Shown piece by piece: positions 53,864 to 62,172 of a DNA stretch of 64,000 nt. The translations under genes and the position numbers were made by a program. A model generated the notes under the pieces. It did not search any database, was not told the DNA's origin, and saw only the letters and a list, made by a program, of their open reading frames with translations. The DNA is from Paenibacillus allorhizosphaerae (GTDB taxonomy: Bacteria > Bacillota > Bacilli > Paenibacillales > NBRC-103111). Numbering within the stretch: the first letter of the stretch is position 1; each line of letters opens with the position of its first letter. The stretch lies in contig NZ_CAJVCE010000013.1 of assembly GCF_910594985.1 (NCBI RefSeq), forward strand, positions 1-64,000. Reading direction: 5' to 3'.

Positions 53864-54958
53864 ATGCATCCTATTTCCAGGCAGGCGATCCTAAAGAAGT
53901 ACGTTCGTGTGACGCCGTTCGACAATTCGGGACAACAATATTATGCGATCAAGGGCAAAGTGCTGCTTTCCCCGCACGGCATCGGAATTGCAACGCTAGC
54001 CCGGGCGTTAAGGGCTCATGGCGTACATGCAACATCCTGCAGTCTTAATAACGACGTATATTCGTATCTATCCGATATTTGCTTGAACTTAAACGAATAT
54101 CCCAAGGCGGTCAGAGTCGCCGTTCGGAATGCTTTTCTTGAAGATGCAATGGAAAAGTACGATATTTTCCAGTTTCGATTCGGCGCATCGTTCACTGCGG
54201 ATAAAAGAGATTTGAAGCTGTTTGCAGCCAAAGGGAAAAAGATGGTTGTTCATCACTGCGGCGATGAAGCCCGCGTACTGTCGGTAGCGAGAAGCTTTAA
54301 CAATCCTTATGCCGAGGGCAGAGAAGCTTGGACGGAAGAAAGAATCCGGAGTAGTATTAAGCAGCTCTCCACTTATATCGATCACGTAATCATTAACGAT
54401 CATGAACTGCTGCCCCATGTCGAGCCTTATTATAAAAAAGTTCACATCGTCCCTTATGCGATAGATGTTCAATCGTTCAGGCCGGAATACCCCGCATCGA
54501 AATCCGAGCCTGTCGTGGTTCACGCGCCTTCGCACCGGAAAGTGAAAGGAACGGATTTTGTATTGGATGCCGTGGAACGATTGAAAAAAGAAGGTCTGAA
54601 ATTTCGGTTCAAGCTGGTGGAAAAGGTGCCGCATGAGCAGGCTATGAAAATATACCAGCATTCCACGATCGTAATTGATCAACTTACCGTTGGAACTTAC
54701 GCGAACTTGAGCATGGAAGCTATGGCGATGGGAAAGCCCGTCATTTCTTATATTCGGGATGACCTTCGAACCACATTCCCGCCGGGACTGCCGATCGTCA
54801 GCGCGAATCCGGGTACGATCTATGAGGTGTTAAAGGATCTTTTGAAGCGGCCATCCGACTGGGTGAGGCTCGGGATGGAAGGTCGGCGTTATGTTGAACA
54901 ACATCATAATTTTGAAAAAGTGGCTAACATGCTGATCGACGTTTATAAGCAGCTGTAG
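53864..54958 (+). CDS. GT-B glycosyltransferase, paralog I (with leader)
   Basis: 364 residues, with a leader (SRQAILKKYVRVTPFDNSGQ) that matches those of paralogs A-D on the opposite strand 10 kb away. FQFRFGASFTADKRDLKLF replaces the usual FHFHFG motif, changing both histidines. The donor region has YANLSMEAMAMGKPVISYI. It sits between two leaderless paralogs in the plus-strand operon, so leader type does not follow position. Confidence 0.85.
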   Translation: MHPISRQAILKKYVRVTPFDNSGQQYYAIKGKVLLSPHGIGIATLARALRAHGVHATSCSLNNDVYSYLSDICLNLNEYPKAVRVAVRNAFLEDAMEKYDIFQFRFGASFTADKRDLKLFAAKGKKMVVHHCGDEARVLSVARSFNNPYAEGREAWTEERIRSSIKQLSTYIDHVIINDHELLPHVEPYYKKVHIVPYAIDVQSFRPEYPASKSEPVVVHAPSHRKVKGTDFVLDAVERLKKEGLKFRFKLVEKVPHEQAMKIYQHSTIVIDQLTVGTYANLSMEAMAMGKPVISYIRDDLRTTFPPGLPIVSANPGTIYEVLKDLLKRPSDWVRLGMEGRRYVEQHHNFEKVANMLIDVYKQL

Positions 54959-54973
54959 GAAGGGGGCGACATC

Positions 54974-55978
54974 ATGAAGGTTCTTCATCTGCCCTATGGC
55001 GGACAAATGGTAACCTTATGCTCCGCTCTGCGGGAGATCGGTGTGGAGGCGGCTTCCTGCCATTATTACAAATCCAATTTCAATTTCAAGCCGGATTTGT
55101 GCCTTCATCTGCAGCAGGTTCCGCCAACCAAGCACGTAATGATAAGAACGGAATTTTTTAACCGGGCGGTTCAAGAATTTGATGTTTTTCATTTTCATTT
55201 CGGCCAGACGTTCCTTCCGGATCATAGCGACTTGGAGTATTTGAAAAAGATGGGGAAAAAAGTGGTCGTCCAACATCGCGGTTCCGACGTACGAAGACTT
55301 TCCATCGCCCGCCAATACGGAAATCCTTACGTTCAGGTGAAATATCCCGACGAGAAAGCAATCGTTTCCGAGCTGCGGAAGCTTTCCGCTTTCATAGACC
55401 ATGCCATCGTAGCGGATCATGAGCTATTACCTTACGTCCGGGAATTTTACAAACAGATCCATATCATCCGCCAGGCCATCGATCTTCGAAGGTTCGAACC
55501 GTCTTATCCGTCCGCTGCGGCGAAAGCGCCCCTTATTGTGCACGCCCCATCCCATTCGTTTATCAAAGGAACCCAATTTGTGCGGGAAGCGGTCCGAAAG
55601 CTGGAGAAGCGAGGATACGCTGCCAAGCTTCAAATTCTTCACCGAGTTTCGCATGAAGAAGCCGTTCAAATATATAAACGTTCGGACATGATCATAGATC
55701 AGCTGCGTATAGGTTCATTCGGGATATTCAGCCTTGAAGGGATGGCTTTAGGTAAACCTGTCGTATGCTACATCCGTGACGGGCTGCTCGACACGTATCC
55801 GAAAGAGCTGCCCATCATCAACGCCAATCCGGATAACCTGTACGATCAGCTTAAAAGGTTGGTCGGCCACCCCGAGAGATTGCCTGAACTTGGTTTACAG
55901 GGAAGAGCTTACGTTGAAATGCATCATGATTCATTAAAAATCGCAAAGCAGCTGGCCGAACTGTATCGGCAGTTATAA
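54974..55978 (+). CDS. GT-B glycosyltransferase, paralog J (most divergent)
   Basis: 334 residues starting VLHLPYGGQMVTLCSALREI; FHFHFGQTFLPDHSDLEYL near residue 60 and SFGIFSLEGMALGKPVVCYI in the donor domain. It differs from the other eight at many otherwise fixed sites, and matches the decayed fragment at 40037-40310, suggesting that the region once held two genes of this type. RBS GAAGGGGG precedes the ATG. Confidence 0.84.
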   Translation: MKVLHLPYGGQMVTLCSALREIGVEAASCHYYKSNFNFKPDLCLHLQQVPPTKHVMIRTEFFNRAVQEFDVFHFHFGQTFLPDHSDLEYLKKMGKKVVVQHRGSDVRRLSIARQYGNPYVQVKYPDEKAIVSELRKLSAFIDHAIVADHELLPYVREFYKQIHIIRQAIDLRRFEPSYPSAAAKAPLIVHAPSHSFIKGTQFVREAVRKLEKRGYAAKLQILHRVSHEEAVQIYKRSDMIIDQLRIGSFGIFSLEGMALGKPVVCYIRDGLLDTYPKELPIINANPDNLYDQLKRLVGHPERLPELGLQGRAYVEMHHDSLKIAKQLAELYRQL

Positions 55979-56008
55979 CCCAATTTTTTTGAAGGGAGTG
56001 AATGTCAC

Positions 56009-56923
56009 TTGAAAGTAGGAGTTGTCGGGACGGGTTCCATGGGGAAAAATCATGCACGCGTTTATTCCTCTTTACACGATTATTGTCAATTGGCAGGAGT
56101 TTTTGACACGGATTACAAGCGCGCATGCGATGTAGCCGAACAGTCCGGAGGCGAAGCCTTCCGTTCGCTTCAAGACCTCCTCAAGAAGGTTGATGCCGTA
56201 TCCGTCGTCGTTCCAACCCCAGCGCATTTTCAAGTGGGTCTGGCATGTGTGAATCAATCGGTCCATGTCTTCATGGAAAAACCGATTACCGAAACCGTGG
56301 CGCAAGCCAAAAAATTGATTGTGAGCGCGAGCGATAACGAAGTCGTTCTTCAAGTAGGACATATCGAACTATTCAATCCGACGGTCGCCGTCTTGAAAGA
56401 TCTTATAAAAAACGAGGAAGTCGTGTCTATAGAAATGCACCGGTTGAGTCCGCTGGAGCAGCGCATGATCCATGCGGACGTTGTGAGCGACCTGATGATT
56501 CACGATATCTATATTTTATTTGAACTGCTCGGAAATCGGGTGAAGCAATATTTTGCGTTAGGCAAGCAGGTTGACAGCCGCATCAAGCATGCTGAAGCGC
56601 TGCTCAAGCTTGAATCCGGTACGGTTGCCGGGATAACGGCGAGTCATCTGTACAATGAGAAGGTTCGCACGATTCGTGTCGTTACTAGTAGCTGCATTAT
56701 TGTTGCCGATTTATTGAACAGGACGGTTCGCAAATCTAGCCTATGGAAACCAGGCGATTCCGAGTCCGTAGCCGTACCGGATGCCGATCCCTTAAAGCTG
56801 GGATTGATTCATTTTATCGAAAGCATTCATAACAAACAAAAACCGAAAGTGACGGGAGAGGATGGTCTTGCCGCGCTTTCCTTGGTAAACAAAATCCGCC
56901 GGAAAATTTCAGCGTCACTCTAA
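56009..56923 (+). CDS. Gfo/Idh/MocA oxidoreductase, likely UDP-amino-uronate 3-dehydrogenase (WbpB/WlbA-like)
   Basis: Rossmann motif VGVVGTGSMGKNHARVYSSL at the start and EKPITETVAQAKKLI near residue 88. At 304 residues it is the short form seen in polysaccharide clusters. Next to a UDP-HexNAc dehydrogenase and with a DegT aminotransferase and acetyltransferase nearby, it probably oxidises C3 of UDP-GlcNAcA. TTG start with GAAGGGAG. Function assigned by pathway context. Confidence 0.82.
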   Translation: MKVGVVGTGSMGKNHARVYSSLHDYCQLAGVFDTDYKRACDVAEQSGGEAFRSLQDLLKKVDAVSVVVPTPAHFQVGLACVNQSVHVFMEKPITETVAQAKKLIVSASDNEVVLQVGHIELFNPTVAVLKDLIKNEEVVSIEMHRLSPLEQRMIHADVVSDLMIHDIYILFELLGNRVKQYFALGKQVDSRIKHAEALLKLESGTVAGITASHLYNEKVRTIRVVTSSCIIVADLLNRTVRKSSLWKPGDSESVAVPDADPLKLGLIHFIESIHNKQKPKVTGEDGLAALSLVNKIRRKISASL

Positions 56924-56948
56924 ATGAAATGGAGGAAGGAGTTCAGCT

Positions 56949-58217
56949 ATGCGCTTCAATTCAGCAGCAATTATCGGATTGGGTTATGTGGGATTGCCGC
57001 TCGCCAAGCTATTGGTGGAAAACGGCTTGCATGTTGTGGGAGTCGATTTGGACCCTTCTAAAATAAATAAATTGCATGCCGGGAGCAGCTACATTTCGGA
57101 TCTGAACGATCAGGAGATTGAGTGGTTAATGACCGGGGGGAAATTTGAGGCTGTTATGGATTATTCCAAGATCGCCCATGTCCAATCGGTGATCATATGT
57201 GTTCCTACGCCTGTTACGGAGCACGGGGCCCCCGATCTGAAATACGTCGAGCTGGCCGGTCAGCACATCGAACAAATTCCGCTCAATGGGCAGCTGATCG
57301 TCCTTGAAAGCTCTACGTATCCCGGGACGACGGAAGAAGTGCTGCTCCCGATTCTGCAAAAAAACGGGAAGCGGGTCGGGGAGCATTTTTATTTATCCTA
57401 CTCGCCAGAGCGGATTAATCCCGGCGATAAACGGTTCGGTCTCACCGAGATGCCGAAAATTGTCAGCGGCGTCACGAATACGTGTCTTCAAAAAATTACA
57501 GAGCTGTATTCCCCTATCTATCAAAAAGTGATTCCCGTTTCTTCTCCACGCGCAGCTGAAATGGCGAAAGTGATGGAGAATAGCCAACGCTTCATTAACA
57601 TTTCTTTTATGAATGAAATCGTCAAGTTTTGCGAAAAGATGAACATCGACGTTTGGGAAGTGATCGATGCGGCTAACAGCAAGCCTTACGGCAACTTACA
57701 TTTTTACCCAGGGCCGGGGATCGGCGGACATTGCATTCCGGTCGATCCGTTGTATTTACAATGGAAAGCCGATAGCGTGGGAGCCGATCTGGAATTTATA
57801 AAAATCGCGAAAAAAGTAAATGATTCGATGCCGGACTATATCGTAAGCCGTTTAAGCCGATTGTTCGCCGATTCGAACTGGCAAGGAAAATCAATCCTCG
57901 TGCTAGGCGTCACGTATAAGAAGGATGTAAACGATCTGCGCGAATCAAGCGCGCTTCGCATCATGTCGTTACTCGTAGAGAAGGGTGCTGACATTCGTTA
58001 TCATGACCCGATCGTCCCAAGCATAACGGTGGACGGATGTCCGTTTGATAGCGTGGAGCTGACCAGGGAGCAGTTGAAATCTGCAGATTGCGTATTGATA
58101 TTGATGGATCACTCCGGGCTTCCGATGGAGTTTATCGTCTCAAACGCGCGGTTGGTTTTTGACACGAAACACGCCACTGGCAAATACAGAACTTTGAATC
58201 ATATCGTTACATTATAA
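56949..58217 (+). CDS. UDP-N-acetylhexosamine 6-dehydrogenase (WbpA-like)
   Basis: A UDP-sugar dehydrogenase of 422 residues: IGLGYVGLPLAKLLVENGLH at the start, central YSPERINPGD, KVMENSQRFINISFMNEIV, the catalytic cysteine in GIGGHCIPVDPLYL near residue 260, and GVTYKKDVNDLRESSAL in the C-domain. It oxidises C6 twice to make a uronic acid. The sequence type favours UDP-GlcNAc or UDP-ManNAc over UDP-glucose. It ends the plus-strand operon. Confidence 0.92.
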   Translation: MRFNSAAIIGLGYVGLPLAKLLVENGLHVVGVDLDPSKINKLHAGSSYISDLNDQEIEWLMTGGKFEAVMDYSKIAHVQSVIICVPTPVTEHGAPDLKYVELAGQHIEQIPLNGQLIVLESSTYPGTTEEVLLPILQKNGKRVGEHFYLSYSPERINPGDKRFGLTEMPKIVSGVTNTCLQKITELYSPIYQKVIPVSSPRAAEMAKVMENSQRFINISFMNEIVKFCEKMNIDVWEVIDAANSKPYGNLHFYPGPGIGGHCIPVDPLYLQWKADSVGADLEFIKIAKKVNDSMPDYIVSRLSRLFADSNWQGKSILVLGVTYKKDVNDLRESSALRIMSLLVEKGADIRYHDPIVPSITVDGCPFDSVELTREQLKSADCVLILMDHSGLPMEFIVSNARLVFDTKHATGKYRTLNHIVTL

Positions 58218-58309
58218 AGTTGTATGCATTAAGGAGTCTGCTAATCGCCGTAGGCTCCTCTCTTTGTTAGCGTGGTTTTTCACAGTTGTATATATTTTTG
58301 TAAACACCT

Positions 58310-58426
58310 AATGTAAAACATTGGCACGGGGCTACAAAAGATAGCTGGTTTGTTCATTTAGCACTTACACCAGGGCAAACAGATTGGTTAGAACCCGTGA
58401 CCGATGAAGAATATATGAAACTCTAA
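58310..58426 (+). pseudogene. C-terminal scrap of a cupin-domain protein
   Basis: The frame reads NVKHWHGATKDSWFVHLALT then PGQTDWLEPVTDEEYMKL and stops. This is the typical C-terminal strand set of small cupin (quercetin-dioxygenase-like) proteins, including the metal-site HWHG. The first two thirds are missing and no RBS is present, so it marks the right edge of the insertion or a deletion. Confidence 0.75.
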
Positions 58427-58445
58427 TAAATGAAAATTAACACTC

Positions 58446-58483
58446 AAAACGGCATCCGAATATTTCGGCATTTTGCCGTTTTT
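58446..58483 (+). terminator. Terminator after the cupin scrap
   Basis: AACGGCA / TTGCCGTT around an imperfect inner hairpin (GAATATTTC) is followed by a T-run (TTTTTTTG). Confidence 0.65.
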
Positions 58484-58507
58484 TTGTGTTGCAATATACA
58501 GTCCTGT

Positions 58508-58528
58508 TGTATATAGTATAACTATACA
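58508..58528. promoter_or_regulatory. Putative PadR operator
   Basis: TGTATATAGT-ATA-ACTATACA is a near-palindrome 50 bases ahead of the padR-type gene. PadR proteins commonly repress their own promoter at ATGT/ACAT-type palindromes. Position and symmetry are the only support. Confidence 0.45.
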
Positions 58529-58577
58529 GTTAAACGATATATAGTTTCGCGATATACGTTTTCACAGGAGGAGAAAC

Positions 58578-58889
58578 ATGGAACGAGACAAACATTTGCC
58601 GTTGACCGAAACCGTTTATTACATTTTGCTGGCCTTGGTCGAGCCGGCGCACGGTTATCTAATCATGCAGAAGGTCGAAGAACTGAGCGGCGGGCAAGTT
58701 CGAATGGCCGCGGGCACGCTGTATGGCGCGATTGAGAATCTGATGAAGCAAAAGTTCATTCAGCCTGTGGCTAGCGAGGACAGCCGGCGCAAGGTGTATG
58801 CCATTACCGACAAAGGCTTGGATATTTTGCGCATGGACCTGGAGCGCATGAAGCACATGATTAACGTAACGACAGACCGATTGAGCTGA
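58578..58889 (+). CDS. PadR-family transcriptional regulator
   Basis: A 103-residue PadR winged helix: TETVYYILLALVEPAHGYLI, then AAGTLYGAIENLMKQKFIQ and a wing SRRKVYAITDKGLDIL. Short PadR (subfamily 2) proteins control small membrane or transport genes next to them, here the DUF2812 gene 16 bases downstream. AGGAGG RBS and ATG at 58578. Confidence 0.92.
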   Translation: MERDKHLPLTETVYYILLALVEPAHGYLIMQKVEELSGGQVRMAAGTLYGAIENLMKQKFIQPVASEDSRRKVYAITDKGLDILRMDLERMKHMINVTTDRLS

Positions 58890-58905
58890 AAGGGAGGAAC
58901 CCGGC

Positions 58906-59538
58906 ATGAAAAAATACAAGTTTTTTACTAACTTCGACGAAGAAGAAAACTGGCTGATCGCTATGGCCAGACAGGGTTACCGATTCGCAAAAAAGACGTC
59001 GTTCGGCTATGAATTCGAATTGGCCGAACCCGAGGATGCAACGATAAAGATAGATTATCGCACGTTTAAAAAGCAGGACGATTTCGAAGATTACCGTGCT
59101 TTATTTGAGGACAGCGGATGGGCGCATCTCGCGGGAACGAAAAGCTCGGGCTATCAATATTTCAAGAAAGCGGGCAAAGAGGGTAGTGAAGACATTTTCT
59201 CCGATGTCGACTCCAAAGCCGGCCGTTATAAGCGGCTGTCGGATATGTGGGCTACGCTCGCTTGCTGTTTCATCCCCATCATGGCAGCGCTGATTTCCAC
59301 GGACACCATCGAACCGGGCGTGCTGCTTGATCCGAAGTCGCTATATTTTACTCCGGGATTGTGGGAATTACATGGAGGGGCGTTCTGGAGAGCCTTTCTT
59401 TTCGAAACGCCATTCGCTCTGTTTAGAGGCTTCTTGTGGCTTTTCTTTCCGGCTGTCATTTTGATCTATCTGTATTTCGCGGTGAAGGCAAATAAACAAT
59501 ATAAGAAAACGCAAGAAGATAAAATCATCCGCAATTAG
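58906..59538 (+). CDS. DUF2812 membrane protein, PadR partner
   Basis: The N-terminal ~110 residues form the DUF2812 domain (KYKFFTNFDEEENWLIAMAR, ..QYFKKAGKEGSEDIFSD). Two or three hydrophobic segments follow (LACCFIPIMAALIS, LWLFFPAVILIYLYFAV). The PadR-DUF2812 pair is a frequent two-gene unit in Firmicutes and its function is not known. RBS GGGAGG precedes the ATG. Confidence 0.88.
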   Translation: MKKYKFFTNFDEEENWLIAMARQGYRFAKKTSFGYEFELAEPEDATIKIDYRTFKKQDDFEDYRALFEDSGWAHLAGTKSSGYQYFKKAGKEGSEDIFSDVDSKAGRYKRLSDMWATLACCFIPIMAALISTDTIEPGVLLDPKSLYFTPGLWELHGGAFWRAFLFETPFALFRGFLWLFFPAVILIYLYFAVKANKQYKKTQEDKIIRN

Positions 59539-59557
59539 GTGAGAGTTACAAATAATA

Positions 59558-59592
59558 ATGGGCATCCGTACTCTGCAGACGGGGATGTCCAT
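59558..59592 (+). terminator. Terminator after DUF2812 gene
   Basis: ATGGGCATCC / GGATGTCCAT (G-T pair inside) with a 15-base loop, followed by TTTTTTTAT, 20 bases past the stop. Confidence 0.75.
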
Positions 59593-59622
59593 TTTTTTAT
59601 GGAGGCGGGAAGAAAAAAGTGT

Positions 59623-59653
59623 TTGCTCGTGACGTTACGTAACATACTACAAT
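59623..59653 (+). promoter_or_regulatory. MerR-type promoter with 19-base spacer and palindrome
   Basis: TTGCTC and TACAAT are 19 bases apart, the long spacing typical of MerR-activated promoters. Between them GTTACGTAAC (59634-59643) is a perfect palindrome, the expected regulator site. It lies just ahead of the MerR gene, suggesting autoregulation. Confidence 0.65.
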
Positions 59654-59675
59654 GAAAACGAAAGAGGTGAGCGCA

Positions 59676-60479
59676 ATGAACAGCGAAAATGAACAATTTT
59701 TCACGGTGGGGGAACTTGCGCGAAAGGGCGGCGTGACGGTTCGTACCATGCAGTATTACGACTCATGCGGGCTCTTGGTCCCGAGCGGATACACCGACGG
59801 CGGACGGCGCATGTACAGCAAACGGGACATCATTCGGCTGCAGCAGATTCTTTTTCTCAAATCGATGGGCTTCTCCTTGGAGGAGATAAGCCAGAAACTA
59901 TTGCCAGCGGATTCGGCCGCCGAGCTGTCCCAGGTGTTCAGACAGCAAAGAACGATATTAGTCGAACAGATCGCCCATATTCAACAAACGGTCGACCAAA
60001 TGGATCAGCTGATTGAGGAAATCGAAACAGGCAGCGAAATCGGCATCGAACGGCTTCTTTTAATCACAAAAGCGTCCAGATCGGATAATCCGTACTTCTT
60101 TTTGAGCCGGAGTATGTCTAAGGAACAGACGGAGTATTTCATTCAACGCTTTGACGAGAACGGCGCGGCCGAATTCAATAAAGGTTTGCAAGCTTTGTCG
60201 GCGAAACTGGTTGACCTGTACCGGCGCAAAGAACAGCCGGAAAGCGTGGAAGGCCAGCAATTGGCAGAGATGTGGTGGAAGCTTGTGATGCTGATAACCA
60301 AAGGAGACTTGTCGTTGCTGCATGATATGTACGGGCTGGTGATCAACGAAAGCAGCTGGCCGCCGGATGCCGCCGATTTGAAAGAAGCCACGTTGTCATT
60401 TTTAAGAGAAGCCGTTCTTACGTATTTACGAAATAACAACATTACATTGCCCAAGAGTAAAGGAGAACGTAGTCAATGA
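59676..60479 (+). CDS. MerR-family transcriptional regulator with TipA-like effector domain
   Basis: The MerR HTH begins FFTVGELARKGGVTVRTMQY and YYDSCGLLVPSGYTDGGRRM, followed by the long dimer helix (IAHIQQTVDQMDQLIEEIET). The C-terminal ~150 residues (SKEQTEYFIQRFDENG) recall a TipAS-like ligand domain. The ATG at 59676 is preferred to an in-frame ATG at 59652, which lies on the -10 element. It overlaps the next gene by four bases. Confidence 0.88.
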   Translation: MNSENEQFFTVGELARKGGVTVRTMQYYDSCGLLVPSGYTDGGRRMYSKRDIIRLQQILFLKSMGFSLEEISQKLLPADSAAELSQVFRQQRTILVEQIAHIQQTVDQMDQLIEEIETGSEIGIERLLLITKASRSDNPYFFLSRSMSKEQTEYFIQRFDENGAAEFNKGLQALSAKLVDLYRRKEQPESVEGQQLAEMWWKLVMLITKGDLSLLHDMYGLVINESSWPPDAADLKEATLSFLREAVLTYLRNNNITLPKSKGERSQ

Positions 60480-61483
60480 ATCGTAAAGGGGTTAACTATG
60501 ACGTAGGTGTTGAAACAAGCGGCTTTATGTCACGTCCCACGTTCGATATAGGGGTCGTCAGCCGCGAGATTGCGATTATTAAAAATGACCTGAAGTGCAA
60601 TGCGATCAGGATCTCGGGTACCGATCCCGGGCGTCTGATAACGGCAGCGGAAATTGCGCTCATACAAGGGCTTGAAGTATGGCTGTCGCCGCATCTTCAT
60701 GACAAAGAAGAAGAAGAGACGCTGCAGTACACTGTAGCTTGCGCCGAGAGCGCCGAAGCGCTGCGCCGGCGTTACCCCAAACTGGTGTTTATACTAGGCT
60801 GTGAGTTAAGCCTATTCATGCAGGGGATACTGGCCGGCGACACGATCTTTGAACGAGTCAGCGGTCCGGACTTTATGGAAAGCATTCGGACAGGCGCGCA
60901 CAACAAACCGCTGCAAGCCTTTCTTGCCAAAGCCAGCAAGGATGTCCGGAAGGTGTTTCGGGGAGAAGTCACTTACGCTTCGGCGCCGCTCGAAACGGTG
61001 GACTGGAGTTTGTTCGACTACGTCGGTCTTGATTATTACCGGGATATTCGCAATCAAGCTTCCTATGCCGGCAAGCTTAAGTCTTATGCAGAATGGCAGA
61101 AGCCTGTGGTTATTACCGAATTCGGCTGCTGTACGTATCAAGGGGCGGAGCAAGCCGGAGGAAGAGGGTGGATGATTGTGGATCGGACGATTCAGCCCCG
61201 GAAGCGCCTCAACGCGGAATATGTAAGGGACGAGGCACTGCAAGCGAAAGAACTTGTCGAGCAATTAACGGTTCTCGATGATGCAGGTGTTGAGGGGGCA
61301 TTCGTCTATACGTTTGTCTCTCCGGTACTGGTTCACGATCAAGATCCTCTGCACGATCTGGACATGGCAAGCTACGGCTTGGTCAAGAGTTATGGGGACG
61401 GGCGAGGGACGCGGTATTCCGATATGACTTGGGAACCTAAACAGTCCTTCGACGCGGTATCCCGCTATTATGCAAAGCGATAA
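60476..61483 (+). CDS. TIM-barrel glycoside-hydrolase-like protein coupled to the MerR gene
   Basis: The 335-residue protein has barrel-type motifs: KGVNYDVGVETSGFMSRP at the start, LKCNAIRISGTDP, LEVWLSPHLHDK, FILGCELSLFM (a possible acid/base Glu), SLFDYVGLDYYRD and VVITEFGCCTYQGAEQAG (a possible nucleophile Glu). These are the places used by clan-A hydrolases. From memory, close homologs are sometimes labelled abortive-infection protein, for which I see no direct evidence. The ATGA overlap with MerR implies tight co-expression. Confidence 0.7.
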   Translation: MNRKGVNYDVGVETSGFMSRPTFDIGVVSREIAIIKNDLKCNAIRISGTDPGRLITAAEIALIQGLEVWLSPHLHDKEEEETLQYTVACAESAEALRRRYPKLVFILGCELSLFMQGILAGDTIFERVSGPDFMESIRTGAHNKPLQAFLAKASKDVRKVFRGEVTYASAPLETVDWSLFDYVGLDYYRDIRNQASYAGKLKSYAEWQKPVVITEFGCCTYQGAEQAGGRGWMIVDRTIQPRKRLNAEYVRDEALQAKELVEQLTVLDDAGVEGAFVYTFVSPVLVHDQDPLHDLDMASYGLVKSYGDGRGTRYSDMTWEPKQSFDAVSRYYAKR

Positions 61484-61527
61484 CCTCCCGGTAATGCTTA
61501 ACGAAAAAGAGAAGGAAGTGAAATGAA

Positions 61528-62145
61528 ATGATGCAGAGAGCAGAAATGAAGCAGCATTCCCGGCAGACGTTGAAAAAGGGTATCCCGAGTCTGGTTGTGA
61601 ACTGGCTTATTCCACTCGTTTTGTATTCCTTGCTGCGCGGTATCGTGGCGACCGACACCGCTGCGCTTGCCATTTCCGGAGCCGTTCCGGCGCTCTGGGT
61701 TATCGTGCAAATGCTCGGCGTCCGCCAAATCGATTGGATCGGACTGTTGGGGGCAGCGAGCTTTGGCGCAGCTTGCCTCATATCGGTGTTGTCCGGCGGG
61801 GGATCGATGCCGCTTAAGCTTTATCATCCGGTTGTTGCTTGTTTGATCGGAGTAGTTGCCTTGGCATCTGTGGCAATTCAAAAGCCTTTAGCACTAATCT
61901 TATTTCGTTCGCTCAAAGCGGGCGACCCCGAGCGATTCAATAAGCTGGTCGTTCGCCGCAAATTTTCGCATGCTACGTCGGTATTCGGTAGCCTGTTTAT
62001 CATGGACGGGATTGTGCACGTCATCATCGCATTTTCGTTATCGACAGGCATGTTCCTGATTTGGTCGCGCATCGTTACCCTGGTCATGTTGGCCGTATTA
62101 GTCTTGGCCGTCCGATATATTCTTTGGCAAAAAAAGTACGATTGA
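61528..62145 (+). CDS. VC0807-like integral membrane protein
   Basis: 205 residues with about six hydrophobic segments (SLVVNWLIPLVLYSLLRGI, LAISGAVPALWVIVQML, WIGLLGAASFGAACLISVLS, VVACLIGVVALASVAIQ, MDGIVHVIIAFSLSTGMF, LVMLAVLVLAVRYIL). The layout fits the VC0807 family of unknown function. An RBS (GAAGGAAG) lies upstream; ATGs at 61528 and 61531 both fit. Confidence 0.75.
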   Translation: MMQRAEMKQHSRQTLKKGIPSLVVNWLIPLVLYSLLRGIVATDTAALAISGAVPALWVIVQMLGVRQIDWIGLLGAASFGAACLISVLSGGGSMPLKLYHPVVACLIGVVALASVAIQKPLALILFRSLKAGDPERFNKLVVRRKFSHATSVFGSLFIMDGIVHVIIAFSLSTGMFLIWSRIVTLVMLAVLVLAVRYILWQKKYD

Positions 62146-62172
62146 ATGTACGTCTGAGCGTTGAAGGCAGTA

